In this document: piece after piece, positions 16,357 to 24,373 of the stretch
Position numbering within the stretch: position 1 is the stretch's first letter
Layout: each line of letters starts with the position of its first letter
Origin: Prauserella_A oleivorans
GTDB lineage: Bacteria; Actinomycetota; Actinomycetes; Mycobacteriales; Pseudonocardiaceae
DNA length: 64,000 nucleotides
Assembly: GCF_042685745.1 (NCBI RefSeq)
Contig: NZ_JBHUNT010000001.1
Span: forward strand, 868,001-932,000
Direction: 5' to 3'
The notes under the pieces: model-generated
Told to the model about the DNA's origin: nothing
What the model saw: only the letters and a program-made list of their open reading frames with translations
Databases searched by the model: none
Made by a program: the position numbers and the translations under genes

Positions 16357-18191
16357 CGATACATCGCCTCGATCTCGGCGCCGAAGCGCTGCTCGATGGC
16401 CTTGCGCTTCACCTTCTGCGTCGCCGTCAGCTCGCCGCCCTCGTGGTCGAGCTCCTTGCCGATCAGCGTGAAGCGCTTGATCCGCTCCACATTCGCCAGC
16501 TTGGCGTTGGCGTCGTCGACCACGCCCTCGACGAGCTCGTGCACCTCCGGCTTGGCCGACAGGTCCGCGTAGGTGGTGTAGGGGAGATCGCGCCTGCGCG
16601 CCCAGTCGCCGACGGTGTCGTACTCGATGCCGATCAGCGCCGTGAGGTACTTGCGCCGGTCGCCGATCACCATGGCTTCCCGGATGTAGGGCGAGACCTT
16701 GAGCAGGTTCTCGATCTCCGACGGCGAGACGTTCTTGCCGCCGGCGGTGATGATGATGTCCTTCTTGCGGTCGGTGATGTGCAGGAAGCCGTCCTCGTCG
16801 AGCTCGCCGACGTCGCCGGTGTGCAGCCAGCCGTCGGGTTCGATCGTCGCGGCGGTGGCGGCCGGATCGTCCAGGTAGCCGAGGAAGACGCCGGGTGAGC
16901 GGGTGAGGATCTCGCCGTCGTCGGCGATCCGCACCTCCACACCGGGCAGCGGCTTGCCGACCGCGCCGAGCCGCACGTCGTCCTCGGGCGTGAGCGTGCA
17001 CACCGCGGTGTTCTCGGTCTGCCCGTAGCCCTCGCGCACGGTGACCCCGATGGCCCACAGGTACTCCAGCACCTGCGGGGCGATCGGCGCCGCTCCCGAC
17101 AGGGCGACGCGCACCCGCACCAGTCCGAGCTTCTCCCGCAGCGCCCGGAACACCAGCAGCTCGCACAGCGCCAGCACGATCCGGTCGCCCGTTGTCGTGC
17201 GCCCGCGCTGCCTGCGTGGCGCGATCCGCCTGCCCTGCCGCAGACAGAACCGGTACAGCACGCGCTTGAGCCGTGACGCGTCCGCCATCTTCAGCTCGAC
17301 GCCCGCGAGCATCTTCTCCCACACGCGGGGCACGCCGAGGAACACCGTCGGCTGGATGTCGCGCATGTCGTGGGCGAACGACTCCCCGCCCTCGCCGAAG
17401 TTCACCACCGAGCCCGCCCATACGGAGTCGATCACCGACGTCAGCCGCTCGGCGATGTGGCACAGCGGCAGGTAGCTCAGCACCTCGTCCTTGGCCGAGC
17501 CACCGAGCGCGCCGACGAACGTGCTCGCCGACGCCACGAGGTTGGCGTGCGAGAGCATTGCGCCCTTCGGCGGCCCCGTCGTGCCGGAGGTGTAGACGAC
17601 GATCGCGGGCGCGGCCGGGTCCAGCTCGGCGACCGAGGCGGCGAAGGCGCCGAGCGGGTCGCCGCTGTCGCCTCCCCGGCGCTCCAGGGCCTCGAACGTC
17701 AGCAGATCGTTCCGGCTCACTCCGCGCGGGTCGATGACGACGATGTGCCGCAGCTCCGGCAGCTCGTCGCGGACGGCGAGCGCCTTGTCCAGCTGCTCCT
17801 CGTCCTCGGCGATGAGCACCTGCGCGCGCGAGTGGCCGAGCAGGTAGGCCACCTCCGCGGCGGGGGAGGTCGGGTAGATGCCGACGCACTGCGCGCCCAG
17901 CCCCTGCACCGCGAGGTCGGCGATCACCCACTCCGGCCGGTTCTCCGCGTGGATGGCGACGCGGCTACCGGGCTCCACGCCGAGCGCGCGCAGCCCGGCC
18001 GCCACACAGGCCACGCGGCGGGCGTAGTCGGCCCATGTCCACTCGCGCCAGTAGCCGCGGTACTTCTCCCGCATGGCGACGGCGGCGCCGCGTTCCCGGG
18101 CGTTGTCGAGCAGCTTGCCCGGCAGCGTCGGGCCGGTGTGCCTGCGTGCCGTGGAATCCTGGCGCCGGCCGGCCACGAGATCGGAGGTCAT
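16353..18191 (-). CDS. Long-chain acyl-CoA ligase (AMP-forming, FadD15-like)
   Basis: A 612-aa class I adenylate-forming enzyme, activating a carboxylic acid as acyl-AMP then acyl-CoA. Motifs are IVVYTSGTTGPPKGAMLSH (P-loop), REGYGQTENTAV (A5), LHTGDVGELDEDGFLHITDR and KKDIIITAGGKNVSPSEIEN (hinge), with a late Lys in the C-terminal domain. The ATG at 18191 overlaps the livG stop (ATGA). Long-chain-type ligases inside Liv operons are known in actinobacteria and suggest that the imported solute is a carboxylate trapped as its CoA ester, which is inference. Confidence 0.9.
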   Translation of the reverse strand: MTSDLVAGRRQDSTARRHTGPTLPGKLLDNARERGAAVAMREKYRGYWREWTWADYARRVACVAAGLRALGVEPGSRVAIHAENRPEWVIADLAVQGLGAQCVGIYPTSPAAEVAYLLGHSRAQVLIAEDEEQLDKALAVRDELPELRHIVVIDPRGVSRNDLLTFEALERRGGDSGDPLGAFAASVAELDPAAPAIVVYTSGTTGPPKGAMLSHANLVASASTFVGALGGSAKDEVLSYLPLCHIAERLTSVIDSVWAGSVVNFGEGGESFAHDMRDIQPTVFLGVPRVWEKMLAGVELKMADASRLKRVLYRFCLRQGRRIAPRRQRGRTTTGDRIVLALCELLVFRALREKLGLVRVRVALSGAAPIAPQVLEYLWAIGVTVREGYGQTENTAVCTLTPEDDVRLGAVGKPLPGVEVRIADDGEILTRSPGVFLGYLDDPAATAATIEPDGWLHTGDVGELDEDGFLHITDRKKDIIITAGGKNVSPSEIENLLKVSPYIREAMVIGDRRKYLTALIGIEYDTVGDWARRRDLPYTTYADLSAKPEVHELVEGVVDDANAKLANVERIKRFTLIGKELDHEGGELTATQKVKRKAIEQRFGAEIEAMYR

Positions 18192-18964
18192 CGGGCACCT
18201 CCCAGGTAGGCCTCGACCACCTGCGGGTCGTCCTGGATCTCGCTGGGCTTGCCGGTGGCGATGGCGACCCCGAAGTCCAGCGCCAGCACCCGGTCGGCGA
18301 GGTCCATCACGAGGCTCATGTCGTGCTCGACGAGGATCATCGCCAGCCCCAGCTCGCGCCGGACCTCCAGCAGGTAGCGCGCGGTGTCCTCGGTCTCCTC
18401 GAGGTTCATGCCGGCCACCGGCTCGTCGAGCAGCAGCAGGCGCGGCTCCATCGCGAGTGCGCGGCCCAGCTCCGCGCGTTTCGCGACGCCGTAGGGCAGC
18501 ATTCCGGCGGGCATCTTGCGATACGGCTCCAGCTCGAGCAGCTCGATGATCTCCTCGACCGCCGCGCGGTGCGTGATCTCCTCGCGCTTGGCCCGGCCCC
18601 ACCAGAACATGCCGGCGAAGAACCCGGTGCGCATCAGGTGGTGTCTGCCGAGCATGAGGTTCTCCACGAGCGTCAGATGCCCGAACAGGCCGAGGTTCTG
18701 GAACGTGCGCGCCACGCCCATCGCGGCCACGGCGGCCGGAGGCCTGCCCAGCAAGGACCTGCCGTCCAGCGTGATGCTGCCCTGCTGGGGCCGGTAGACG
18801 CCGTTGAGGCAGTTGAAGATCGACGTCTTGCCCGCGCCGTTCGGCCCGATGACGGCGAACAGCTCGCCGCGGTCGACGTCGAAGCTCACGCTGTCCAGCG
18901 CGGTCACGCCGCCGAAACGCAAGGTCAGGTCCCGCACGGAGAGCAGGGAGTTCACGCGCTCCAT
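18188..18964 (-). CDS. livG: Liv-type ABC ATPase (LivG-like)
   Basis: A 258-aa nucleotide-binding subunit. Walker A is GPNGAGKTS near residue 40, followed by FNCLNGVYRPQQG and the LivG-specific GVARTFQNLGLFGHLTLVEN. The signature region is degenerate (MLPYGVAKRAELGRALAM, lacking the usual LSGGQ wording), Walker B is LLLLDEPVAGMN, and the H-loop is LVEHDMSLVM. It overlaps livF by 13 bp upstream and the ligase by 4 bp downstream. Confidence 0.92.
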   Translation of the reverse strand: MERVNSLLSVRDLTLRFGGVTALDSVSFDVDRGELFAVIGPNGAGKTSIFNCLNGVYRPQQGSITLDGRSLLGRPPAAVAAMGVARTFQNLGLFGHLTLVENLMLGRHHLMRTGFFAGMFWWGRAKREEITHRAAVEEIIELLELEPYRKMPAGMLPYGVAKRAELGRALAMEPRLLLLDEPVAGMNLEETEDTARYLLEVRRELGLAMILVEHDMSLVMDLADRVLALDFGVAIATGKPSEIQDDPQVVEAYLGGAR

Positions 18965-19740
18965 CGCTTCTTCCTCCGGTAGCTCTTCACCTCGGCGAAC
19001 GAGCGGCGCTCCCCGGGACCCGCGCCGAGATAGAACTCGCGGATGTCGGAGTCGGCGAGCAGCTCGGCCGCGCGACCGTCCTTGACGACCTTTCCGGTCT
19101 CCAGCACGTAGCCGGAGTGCGCGATCGACAGGGCCATCACGGCGTTCTGCTCGACGAGCAGAACGCTGGTGCCCTGGTGGTTGATGGTGGCGATGATGTC
19201 GCGCACCTGCTCCACGAGCTTGGGCGCGAGCCCGAGCGACGGCTCGTCCAGCAGGAGCAGCCTTGGCCTGGCCATGAGCGCCCTGCCGATGGCGAGCATC
19301 TGCTGTTCGCCACCGGAGAGGTAACCCGCGATCGACTTCCGGCGCTGCGCGAGCACGGGGAACAGGTCGAGCACGCGGGCGTAGGACTCGCGGACCTCGG
19401 TGCGCGAGCCGCGTGTGAAGGCGCCCGCGCGCAGGTTCTCGTCGACGGTGATCTCGGCGAAGATCCGTCTGCCTTCCATGACCTGCGCGATGCCCTTGCG
19501 CACCACCTCGGCCGGGTCGGCGCCGGTGATGTCCTCGCCGTCGAGCCGCACCGTGCCCTTGGTGATCTTGCCGCGGTGCGGGACCAGCAGTCCGGTGACA
19601 GCGCGCAGCAGGGTCGTCTTGCCCGCGCCGTTGGCACCGAGCAGCGCGACGACGGACCCGGAGGGCACCTCGAGGCTCAGCCCACGCAGGACGAGCACGA
19701 CGTCGTCATAGACGACCTCGAGGTTGCTCACGGACAACAT
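18952..19740 (-). CDS. livF: Liv-type ABC ATPase (LivF-like) with C-terminal extension
   Basis: A 262-aa ATPase. It has Walker A GANGAGKTT, signature YLSGGEQQMLAIGRALMARP, Walker B LLLLDEPSLGLAP and H-loop LLVEQN. After the usual end (REFYLG) a basic tail of about 25 residues follows (RSFAEVKSYRRKKRWSA), found in the ligase-linked subgroup rather than in classical LivF. It is first in the operon: ATG at 19740 is chosen over GTG 19749. A CRP-like palindrome lies 31 bp upstream. Confidence 0.92.
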   Translation of the reverse strand: MLSVSNLEVVYDDVVLVLRGLSLEVPSGSVVALLGANGAGKTTLLRAVTGLLVPHRGKITKGTVRLDGEDITGADPAEVVRKGIAQVMEGRRIFAEITVDENLRAGAFTRGSRTEVRESYARVLDLFPVLAQRRKSIAGYLSGGEQQMLAIGRALMARPRLLLLDEPSLGLAPKLVEQVRDIIATINHQGTSVLLVEQNAVMALSIAHSGYVLETGKVVKDGRAAELLADSDIREFYLGAGPGERRSFAEVKSYRRKKRWSA

Positions 19741-19770
19741 TGGCCGCACGATCCACCCCTCCCGCGCGAA

Positions 19771-19786
19771 TGTGATGTGGATCACT
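19771..19786. promoter_or_regulatory. CRP-like operator between livF operon and second M20 peptidase
   Basis: TGTGATGTGGATCACT matches TGTGA-N6-TCACA in 9 of 10 conserved positions. It sits in the 132-bp divergent region between livF (19740) and the peptidase (19873), and mirrors the site before the other peptidase. Confidence 0.55.
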
Positions 19787-19872
19787 ACGGGTAGGGACGC
19801 TATGCGTGACCGGAACGCGACACAACGGGCGGAGCCGAACTGTGACCTTTCGCCCGGTGGCAGGATGGAACG

Positions 19873-21291
19873 GTGGAACAGTTGACCGTGAGTGACACAG
19901 TCCGTGGGTTGTGGACGAACGACGTCCTGCCCAGCCTCTCCGGCCTGGTGGAGATTCCCGCCCTCTCGCCCGCTTTCGACAAGGACTGGGCGCGGTCGGG
20001 ACAGCTGGACGCGGCCGTGGACCACGTCCGCGAGTGGATGAGCGCCCGCCGGATCCCGGGCGCGACCGTGGACGTCGTGCGCCTCGAAGGCCGCAGTCCG
20101 GTGCTGTTGCTCGACGTCCCGGCCACCCCGGGCGCCGAGGACAAGGGCACCGTGCTGCTGTATGGCCACCTCGACAAGCAGCCCCCCGTGGGCGGCTGGT
20201 CCGACGGGCTCGGGCCGTGGAAGCCGGTGATCGAGGACGGCAAGCTCTACGGTCGCGGTTCCGCCGACGACGGGTACGCGGGGTACGCGGCCACGGCGGC
20301 GCTCGAGGCCGTCCGCGCGGCGGGCGGCGCGCACGCGCGGGCCGTGGTGCTGCTGGAAACCGGCGAGGAGTCCGGTAGCCCCGACCTGCCGGCCTACCTG
20401 GAACACCTCACCGAGCGGCTCGGCCGCGTGACGTTCGTGGTGTGCCTCGATTCCGGCGGCAACGACTACGAGCGGCTCTGGCTCACGACATCGCTGCGGG
20501 GGCTCGCGCAGGTGCACCTCACCGTGCGGGTGCTCGACTCGGCGCAGCACTCCGGCCTGGCGAGCGGTGTGGTGCCGAGCTCGTTCCGCATCCTCCGGCA
20601 GCTGCTCGACCGGGTCGAGAACGCCGAGACCGGCGAGATCAGGTTGCCCGAGTGCAACGTCGAGATCCCCGCCAACCGCATCGGCGAGGCCAGGGCGACT
20701 GCCGAGGTCGCGCCCGGTGCGGTGCGTAAGTCGTTCCCGCTGCACGGATCGACCCGCCCGGTCGCGGACGACGAGCTGGAGCTGTTGCTGAACAACAGCT
20801 GGCGGCCGACGTTGTCGGTGATCGGCGCCGAGGGCATGCCGCTGCCCGCCGACGCCGGGAACGTGCTGCGTGACCACACCACGCTCGCCCTGAGCTTTCG
20901 CTTGCCGCCCACGGCCGACTCCGCCGCCGCGCTCGCCGCCATCGAGAAGGCGCTCACCACGGATGTGCCCTACGGCGCGACCGTCGAGCTCACCGGCACC
21001 GAGGCCGCCGGCGGCTGGAACGCCCCCGAGGCGGCTCCGTGGCTCGCGGAGGCCCTGGAGCAGGTCAGCCGCGACGTCTTCGGCAACCCGTGGCGCAGCG
21101 TCGGCCTCGGCGGCTCGATCCCGTTCATGGGCCTGCTCGGTGAGAAGTACCCGGAGGCCCAGTTCCTCGTCACCGGCGCGCTCGGCCCCGACTCCAACGC
21201 CCACGTGCCCGACGAGTGGCTCCACCTCGGACAGGCCCAGCGTGTGACCGAGGCAGTGGCCCGGATCCTGGACGCCCACGCCCGCGGGTGA
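19873..21291 (+). CDS. M20-family metallo-dipeptidase, paralogue 2
   Basis: A 472-aa zinc dipeptidase closely similar along its whole length to the gene at 10220. Shared motifs are LYGHLDKQPPVGGWSDGLGP, RGSADDGYAGYA and LLETGEESGSPDLPAYLEHL, and the C-terminal NAHVPDEWLHL with its metal-ligand His. The start is GTG at 19873, matching the paralogue. The two copies bracket the aminotransferase and the Liv/ligase operon, so they probably arose by duplication and act on related peptides. It is transcribed divergently from livF with the CRP-like site between. Confidence 0.88.
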   Translation: MEQLTVSDTVRGLWTNDVLPSLSGLVEIPALSPAFDKDWARSGQLDAAVDHVREWMSARRIPGATVDVVRLEGRSPVLLLDVPATPGAEDKGTVLLYGHLDKQPPVGGWSDGLGPWKPVIEDGKLYGRGSADDGYAGYAATAALEAVRAAGGAHARAVVLLETGEESGSPDLPAYLEHLTERLGRVTFVVCLDSGGNDYERLWLTTSLRGLAQVHLTVRVLDSAQHSGLASGVVPSSFRILRQLLDRVENAETGEIRLPECNVEIPANRIGEARATAEVAPGAVRKSFPLHGSTRPVADDELELLLNNSWRPTLSVIGAEGMPLPADAGNVLRDHTTLALSFRLPPTADSAAALAAIEKALTTDVPYGATVELTGTEAAGGWNAPEAAPWLAEALEQVSRDVFGNPWRSVGLGGSIPFMGLLGEKYPEAQFLVTGALGPDSNAHVPDEWLHLGQAQRVTEAVARILDAHARG

Positions 21292-21404
21292 GCATGGGCC
21301 CGTAGGCGGCGCGCGTTTGGTGCGCTTCGGGTGGCCGAGGCGGTGTGGGTGGCCGGGTGGCGCGGGGCGGCCGGTGGCCGGGTAGGGGTGGACGGTGGAC
21401 GGCC

Positions 21405-21551
21405 GCGTGTGTGCCGTTCCGGTAGCCGTGTCTGCGGTTTGTGTCGCCGTGTCGGCCGTTCCGGTAGCTGTGTCGGGCGTTTGTGTCGTCGTGTTGGTCG
21501 TTCCGGTGGTCGTGTCGGCCATTCGCGTTGCCGTCGTTGGCCGTTGGGTCG
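21405..21551. repeat. Degenerate 21-bp minisatellite, 7 units
   Basis: Seven 21-bp units tile 21405-21551. Units 1, 3 and 5 contain CGTTCCGGT, while 2 and 4 end in GTTTGTGTCG; all open with a CGTGT-like core. The same unit family recurs at 43780-43878. The array is in the 540-bp gap after the M20 peptidase and is not part of a convincing gene. There are no unique spacers, so it is not CRISPR. Confidence 0.85.
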
Positions 21552-21689
21552 CCTCGCCGGCGGTAGGAGTCGGCGCCTCGCCTGTTCTCGGGCGTAGTGT
21601 TGCTTTTCCTCGTCTTATGTTCGTGCCTGCCGCGGATTGCGGTTACCGGGTTGATTGGGTGGTTGGGTTTCAAGCATGCCTTCGGCGCG

Positions 21690-21755
21690 CCGTGGGAAAC
21701 TGCCGCTCCACGCATCACCATGCATTGTCTGGTGGTTAGCGGCAGTTCCCCACGG
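21690..21755. repeat. Large inverted repeat (18-bp arms, 30-nt loop)
   Basis: CCGTGGGAAACTGCCGCT (21690-21707) pairs with AGCGGCAGTTCCCCACGG (21738-21755) with one mismatch. The loop contains ATGCAT and a further CACC/GGTG pair. It stands about 75 bp before the DUF222/HNH gene, in DNA less GC-rich than its surroundings. It could be a mobile-element terminus or a regulatory hairpin. Confidence 0.75.
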
Positions 21756-21780
21756 AACGGGTTTCGTGGTCACGTTCCGT
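21752..21780. repeat. Second inverted repeat overlapping the first
   Basis: ACGGAACG (21752-21759) pairs with CGTTCCGT (21773-21780) across 13 nt. Its left arm shares 4 bases with the right arm of the preceding large hairpin, so the outer pairs of the two structures are mutually exclusive. Confidence 0.55.
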
Positions 21781-21831
21781 TGTTTGCGGCTTCACTCATA
21801 TGATTCGGTATTTCCCGGTAGAATTGTGGGC

Positions 21832-22946
21832 ATGGGGGAAAGTTCTATCGAGCGCCTGGTCGAGCTGGAGCGCGAGATCGCTCGGCTGCAGGCGTTGCAG
21901 GCGCGGGCTTTGGCGGAGTATTCGGCGTCGCGGGATGATGCTGCCGATGTGGCGTCGGAAGTGGCGCTGGGGTTGGCGGTTTCGGAGAATTCTGCCCGGA
22001 TCAACGTAGGGTTGGCGCGGGATTTGGTGACCCGGTTGCCGGAAACGTTGGATGCATTGTCGCGGGGTGACATTGATTTGTACAAGGCGTCGAAGGTCTC
22101 GGAGCCGACCTCGGTGTTGTCCGATGACATGGCGCGCGAGGTGGATGCGGCGGTGGCTGGGCGCTTGGCCGGGCGGGATCCGTCGTCGATTCGGCGGATG
22201 GTCAGCCGGACCGTGCACAAGGTCGACCCGGAGGGTGCCGCGGCGCGGGCGGAGGCGCGGCGGCGGGAACGGCGGGTGGAGTTGCGGCACGGCGATGATG
22301 CGATGGCCACGCTGACCGCCGACCTCCCGGCCGAGGTGGCCTCGGCCGCGGATGCGCGCATCGATCGGTGTGCCCGCGCGCTGCGCAACGCCGGTGACCA
22401 GCGGACCATGGATCAGCTGCGGGCGGACGTGTTCGCCGATCTCCTGCTCAGCCGGACTCCGGGTGGTGGCTCATCGAGGGTGGAGATCTTCGTGTACATC
22501 GACCTCGCCTCGCTGGTTGGCCTGTCGACCAACCCGGCCGAGCTCGCGGGGCACGGACCGCTGCCCGCCTCCATCGCGCGGGCGATCGCGTTCGACCCGA
22601 ACTCGACCTGGCGGCGGATCATCACCGACTCCCACACCGGGCCCCTGTCGATGTCGGCCGCACCCGCTACCGGCCGCCCGCCGTCACCGCCGACCACGTC
22701 ACGATCCGGGACCGGGAGTGCCGGTTCCCGACCTGCCACCGCCCTGCGCACTACAGCGACCTCGACCACGTCGTCCCGTACCAGCGTGGCGGTGAGACCA
22801 GCACGGCCAACCTGATCGGCCTGTGCCGACGCCACCACCGCACCAAACACACCCCCGGCTGGCACTTCCACCTCACCGACACCGGAAGCCGGCACATCAC
22901 CACCCCGACCGGCCACACCTACCGATCGCCGCAACCCCCGCCGTAG
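21832..22946 (+). pseudogene. DUF222/HNH endonuclease (13E12-like), one frameshift
   Basis: The first frame (21832 to about 22650) encodes the DUF222 region: SIERLVELEREIARLQALQA, a helical DNA-binding-like core (SEVALGLAVSENSARINVGL) and WRRIITDSHTGPL. The HNH part continues in another frame from 22647: VDVGRTRYRPPAVTADHVTI, CRFPTCHRPAHYSDLDHVVP and NLIGLCRRHHRTKHT, ending at TAG 22946. Homologues read GPLLDVGRTRYRPP without a break, so loss of one base near 22647 is the simplest cause. In the first frame translation runs on to 22815 without homology. Either an inactivated gene or a sequencing error. Confidence 0.85.
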
Positions 22947-23090
22947 CGGCGACACTCGGCACCGTCGTAGCGCGCACAGCCACCTCCATGGGTGCCGGTA
23001 CTCACCCGCGCCGCGCTCAGCCCGGCTCCAGACGGACCTTGCCATCCCCCGCAGGCATGTGCGGCCACTCGACCGGCGACCCGCCCGCAC
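22947..23090. other. Convergent intergenic region, no gene seen
   Basis: 144 bp between the HNH remnant and bioN, which converge. No convincing ORF or strong terminator stem was found. Confidence 0.4.
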
Positions 23091-23702
23091 TCAGCGGTCG
23101 CGGTCGACGGCACCTCTCGCGGCCAGTGCCTCGCCGAGCTCGTCGGCGTGGCGGAGGGTGCGGACGAGGAACGGCACGGCGAACGCCGTCACCGACTGTT
23201 GCGCGCCGCGTGCCTTCGCGGCGTCGCGGACCTCACTCGCGATGCCGGACAGGGTCGCCACCGCCTGCACGGTGAGCCCGACCAGCAGGCCGATGGTCTG
23301 TGGTCGCACCCCGAACCGGCGCAACGGCCCCGCCGCACGCTCCACAGTAGACACCATGTCGTCGACCCGGGTGGTCAGCGTGAATAGACTCGCCGCCGCC
23401 AGCGCGGCCACGAGCCGCAGGCACACCACGGCCGCCGAGTGCGCCCCGAGCAACCACCATTGCAACGCGAACACGAACGCCGACAACACCACCAGCGTGC
23501 GCACCAGCGGCAGCCAGCGCCGCGGCGGGATCCGGGCGACCGCGTAGCCGAGCACGAGCCCGCCGCACAGCACAGCCAGCCACAGTGGCGAGTCGAGCAC
23601 GAACACGACCGCCGCGAGCGCGAGCACGGCCAGGAACTTCGCCCCCGCCGGGGAGCGGTGCAACAGGCTGGTGCCGGGCTCGTAGAGGCCGAGTGGGGTC
23701 AT
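23091..23702 (-). CDS. bioN: ECF biotin transporter T component (BioN)
   Basis: A 203-aa membrane protein with about five helices (AKFLAVLALAAVVFVLDSPL, WLAVLCGGLVLGYAVA, LPLVRTLVVLSAFVFALQWW). The coupling-helix Ala-Arg-Gly motifs of EcfT proteins are visible as AKARGAQQ and ALAARGAVDRDR. It transmits ATP hydrolysis from BioM to BioY. ATG 23702 overlaps the bioM stop as ATGA. It is last in the five-gene operon from bioY. Confidence 0.88.
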   Translation of the reverse strand: MTPLGLYEPGTSLLHRSPAGAKFLAVLALAAVVFVLDSPLWLAVLCGGLVLGYAVARIPPRRWLPLVRTLVVLSAFVFALQWWLLGAHSAAVVCLRLVAALAAASLFTLTTRVDDMVSTVERAAGPLRRFGVRPQTIGLLVGLTVQAVATLSGIASEVRDAAKARGAQQSVTAFAVPFLVRTLRHADELGEALAARGAVDRDR

Positions 23703-24373
23703 CGTGCCAGCTTCCGGTAGTACCGCAGTGCCGGTTCCGGCTCGTCGTCGGCCACTACCCGGCCCTCGTCGAGCACGACCACGCGCTCGAAGTCGTCGAG
23801 CAGGTCGAGATCGTGCGTCACCAGCAGCACCTGTTGCCGCAGCGTGCCGAGCAGGTCGGCGAACCGGCGCTTGTTGCGCAGGTCGAGCAGGGTCGTCGGC
23901 TCGTCGCAGACCAGCACGTCCGGGTCGAGCACCAGCATCGAGCACAGCGCGAGCAGCTGCTTCTGTCCACCGGAGAGCTGGTGCGCGGGGTGATCGGCGT
24001 ACCCACTCAGCCCGTACTCGGCGAGCACCTCCTCGGCTCGCCGCGCGCGTTCCTGTTTGGACAAGCTACTGCCGCGAAGGGAGAACGCGACGTCCTCGCC
24101 GGCGGTCGGCATGACGATCTGGCTGTCCGGGTTGGTGAACACGAAACCGACCCGCTGCCGTACCTTACGGCCCTGCTTGCCGGGGTCGAGCCCGTCGACG
24201 CGAACGCGTCCCTCGGTGGGCAGCACGAGACCGTTGACCATGCGGGCGAGCGTGGACTTTCCGGAGCCGTTGGCGCCGACGAAGGCCACCCGCCGCTCCG
24301 CCAACGTGAGGTCCACATCGGACAACACGACGCGGTCGCCGTAGCGGTGTCCCACACCGTCGAACTCGATCAC
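23699..24373 (-). CDS. bioM: ECF biotin transporter ATPase (BioM)
   Basis: A 224-aa ABC ATPase. Walker A is GANGSGKST near residue 32, the Q-loop region is VGFVFTNPDSQIVMPTAGED, the signature is HQLSGGQKQLLALCSMLVLD, Walker B is VLVCDEPTTLLDL and the switch is LVTHDLDLL. The TNPDSQ and DEPTTLLD wording is that of the CbiO/BioM group. The GTG at 24373 overlaps the thiolase stop (GTGA). Confidence 0.9.
   Translation of the reverse strand: MIEFDGVGHRYGDRVVLSDVDLTLAERRVAFVGANGSGKSTLARMVNGLVLPTEGRVRVDGLDPGKQGRKVRQRVGFVFTNPDSQIVMPTAGEDVAFSLRGSSLSKQERARRAEEVLAEYGLSGYADHPAHQLSGGQKQLLALCSMLVLDPDVLVCDEPTTLLDLRNKRRFADLLGTLRQQVLLVTHDLDLLDDFERVVVLDEGRVVADDEPEPALRYYRKLAR

Noticed and set aside
16237..17931. 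Long minus-strand frame covering the acyl-CoA ligase
   Set aside because: Only its last 40 codons (the repeat peptide) are plausible; the rest is a shadow of the ligase in another frame.
19853..19868. Another CRP site (TGTGACCTTTC...) close to the second peptidase
   Set aside because: Only the left half fits; the right half lacks TCACA-like bases.
21405..21551. CRISPR array
   Set aside because: Units are contiguous 21-mers with no unique spacers and no cas genes; it is a minisatellite. The same holds for 43780-43878.
21395..21739. Hydrophobic Val/Ala-rich frame across the first minisatellite
   Set aside because: Its hydrophobicity comes from translating the repeat; no start signal and no protein-like sequence after the repeat.
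22640..22660. Programmed ribosomal frameshift in the DUF222/HNH gene
   Set aside because: No convincing slippery heptamer in the correct frame and homologues are single-frame; mutation or sequencing error is simpler.
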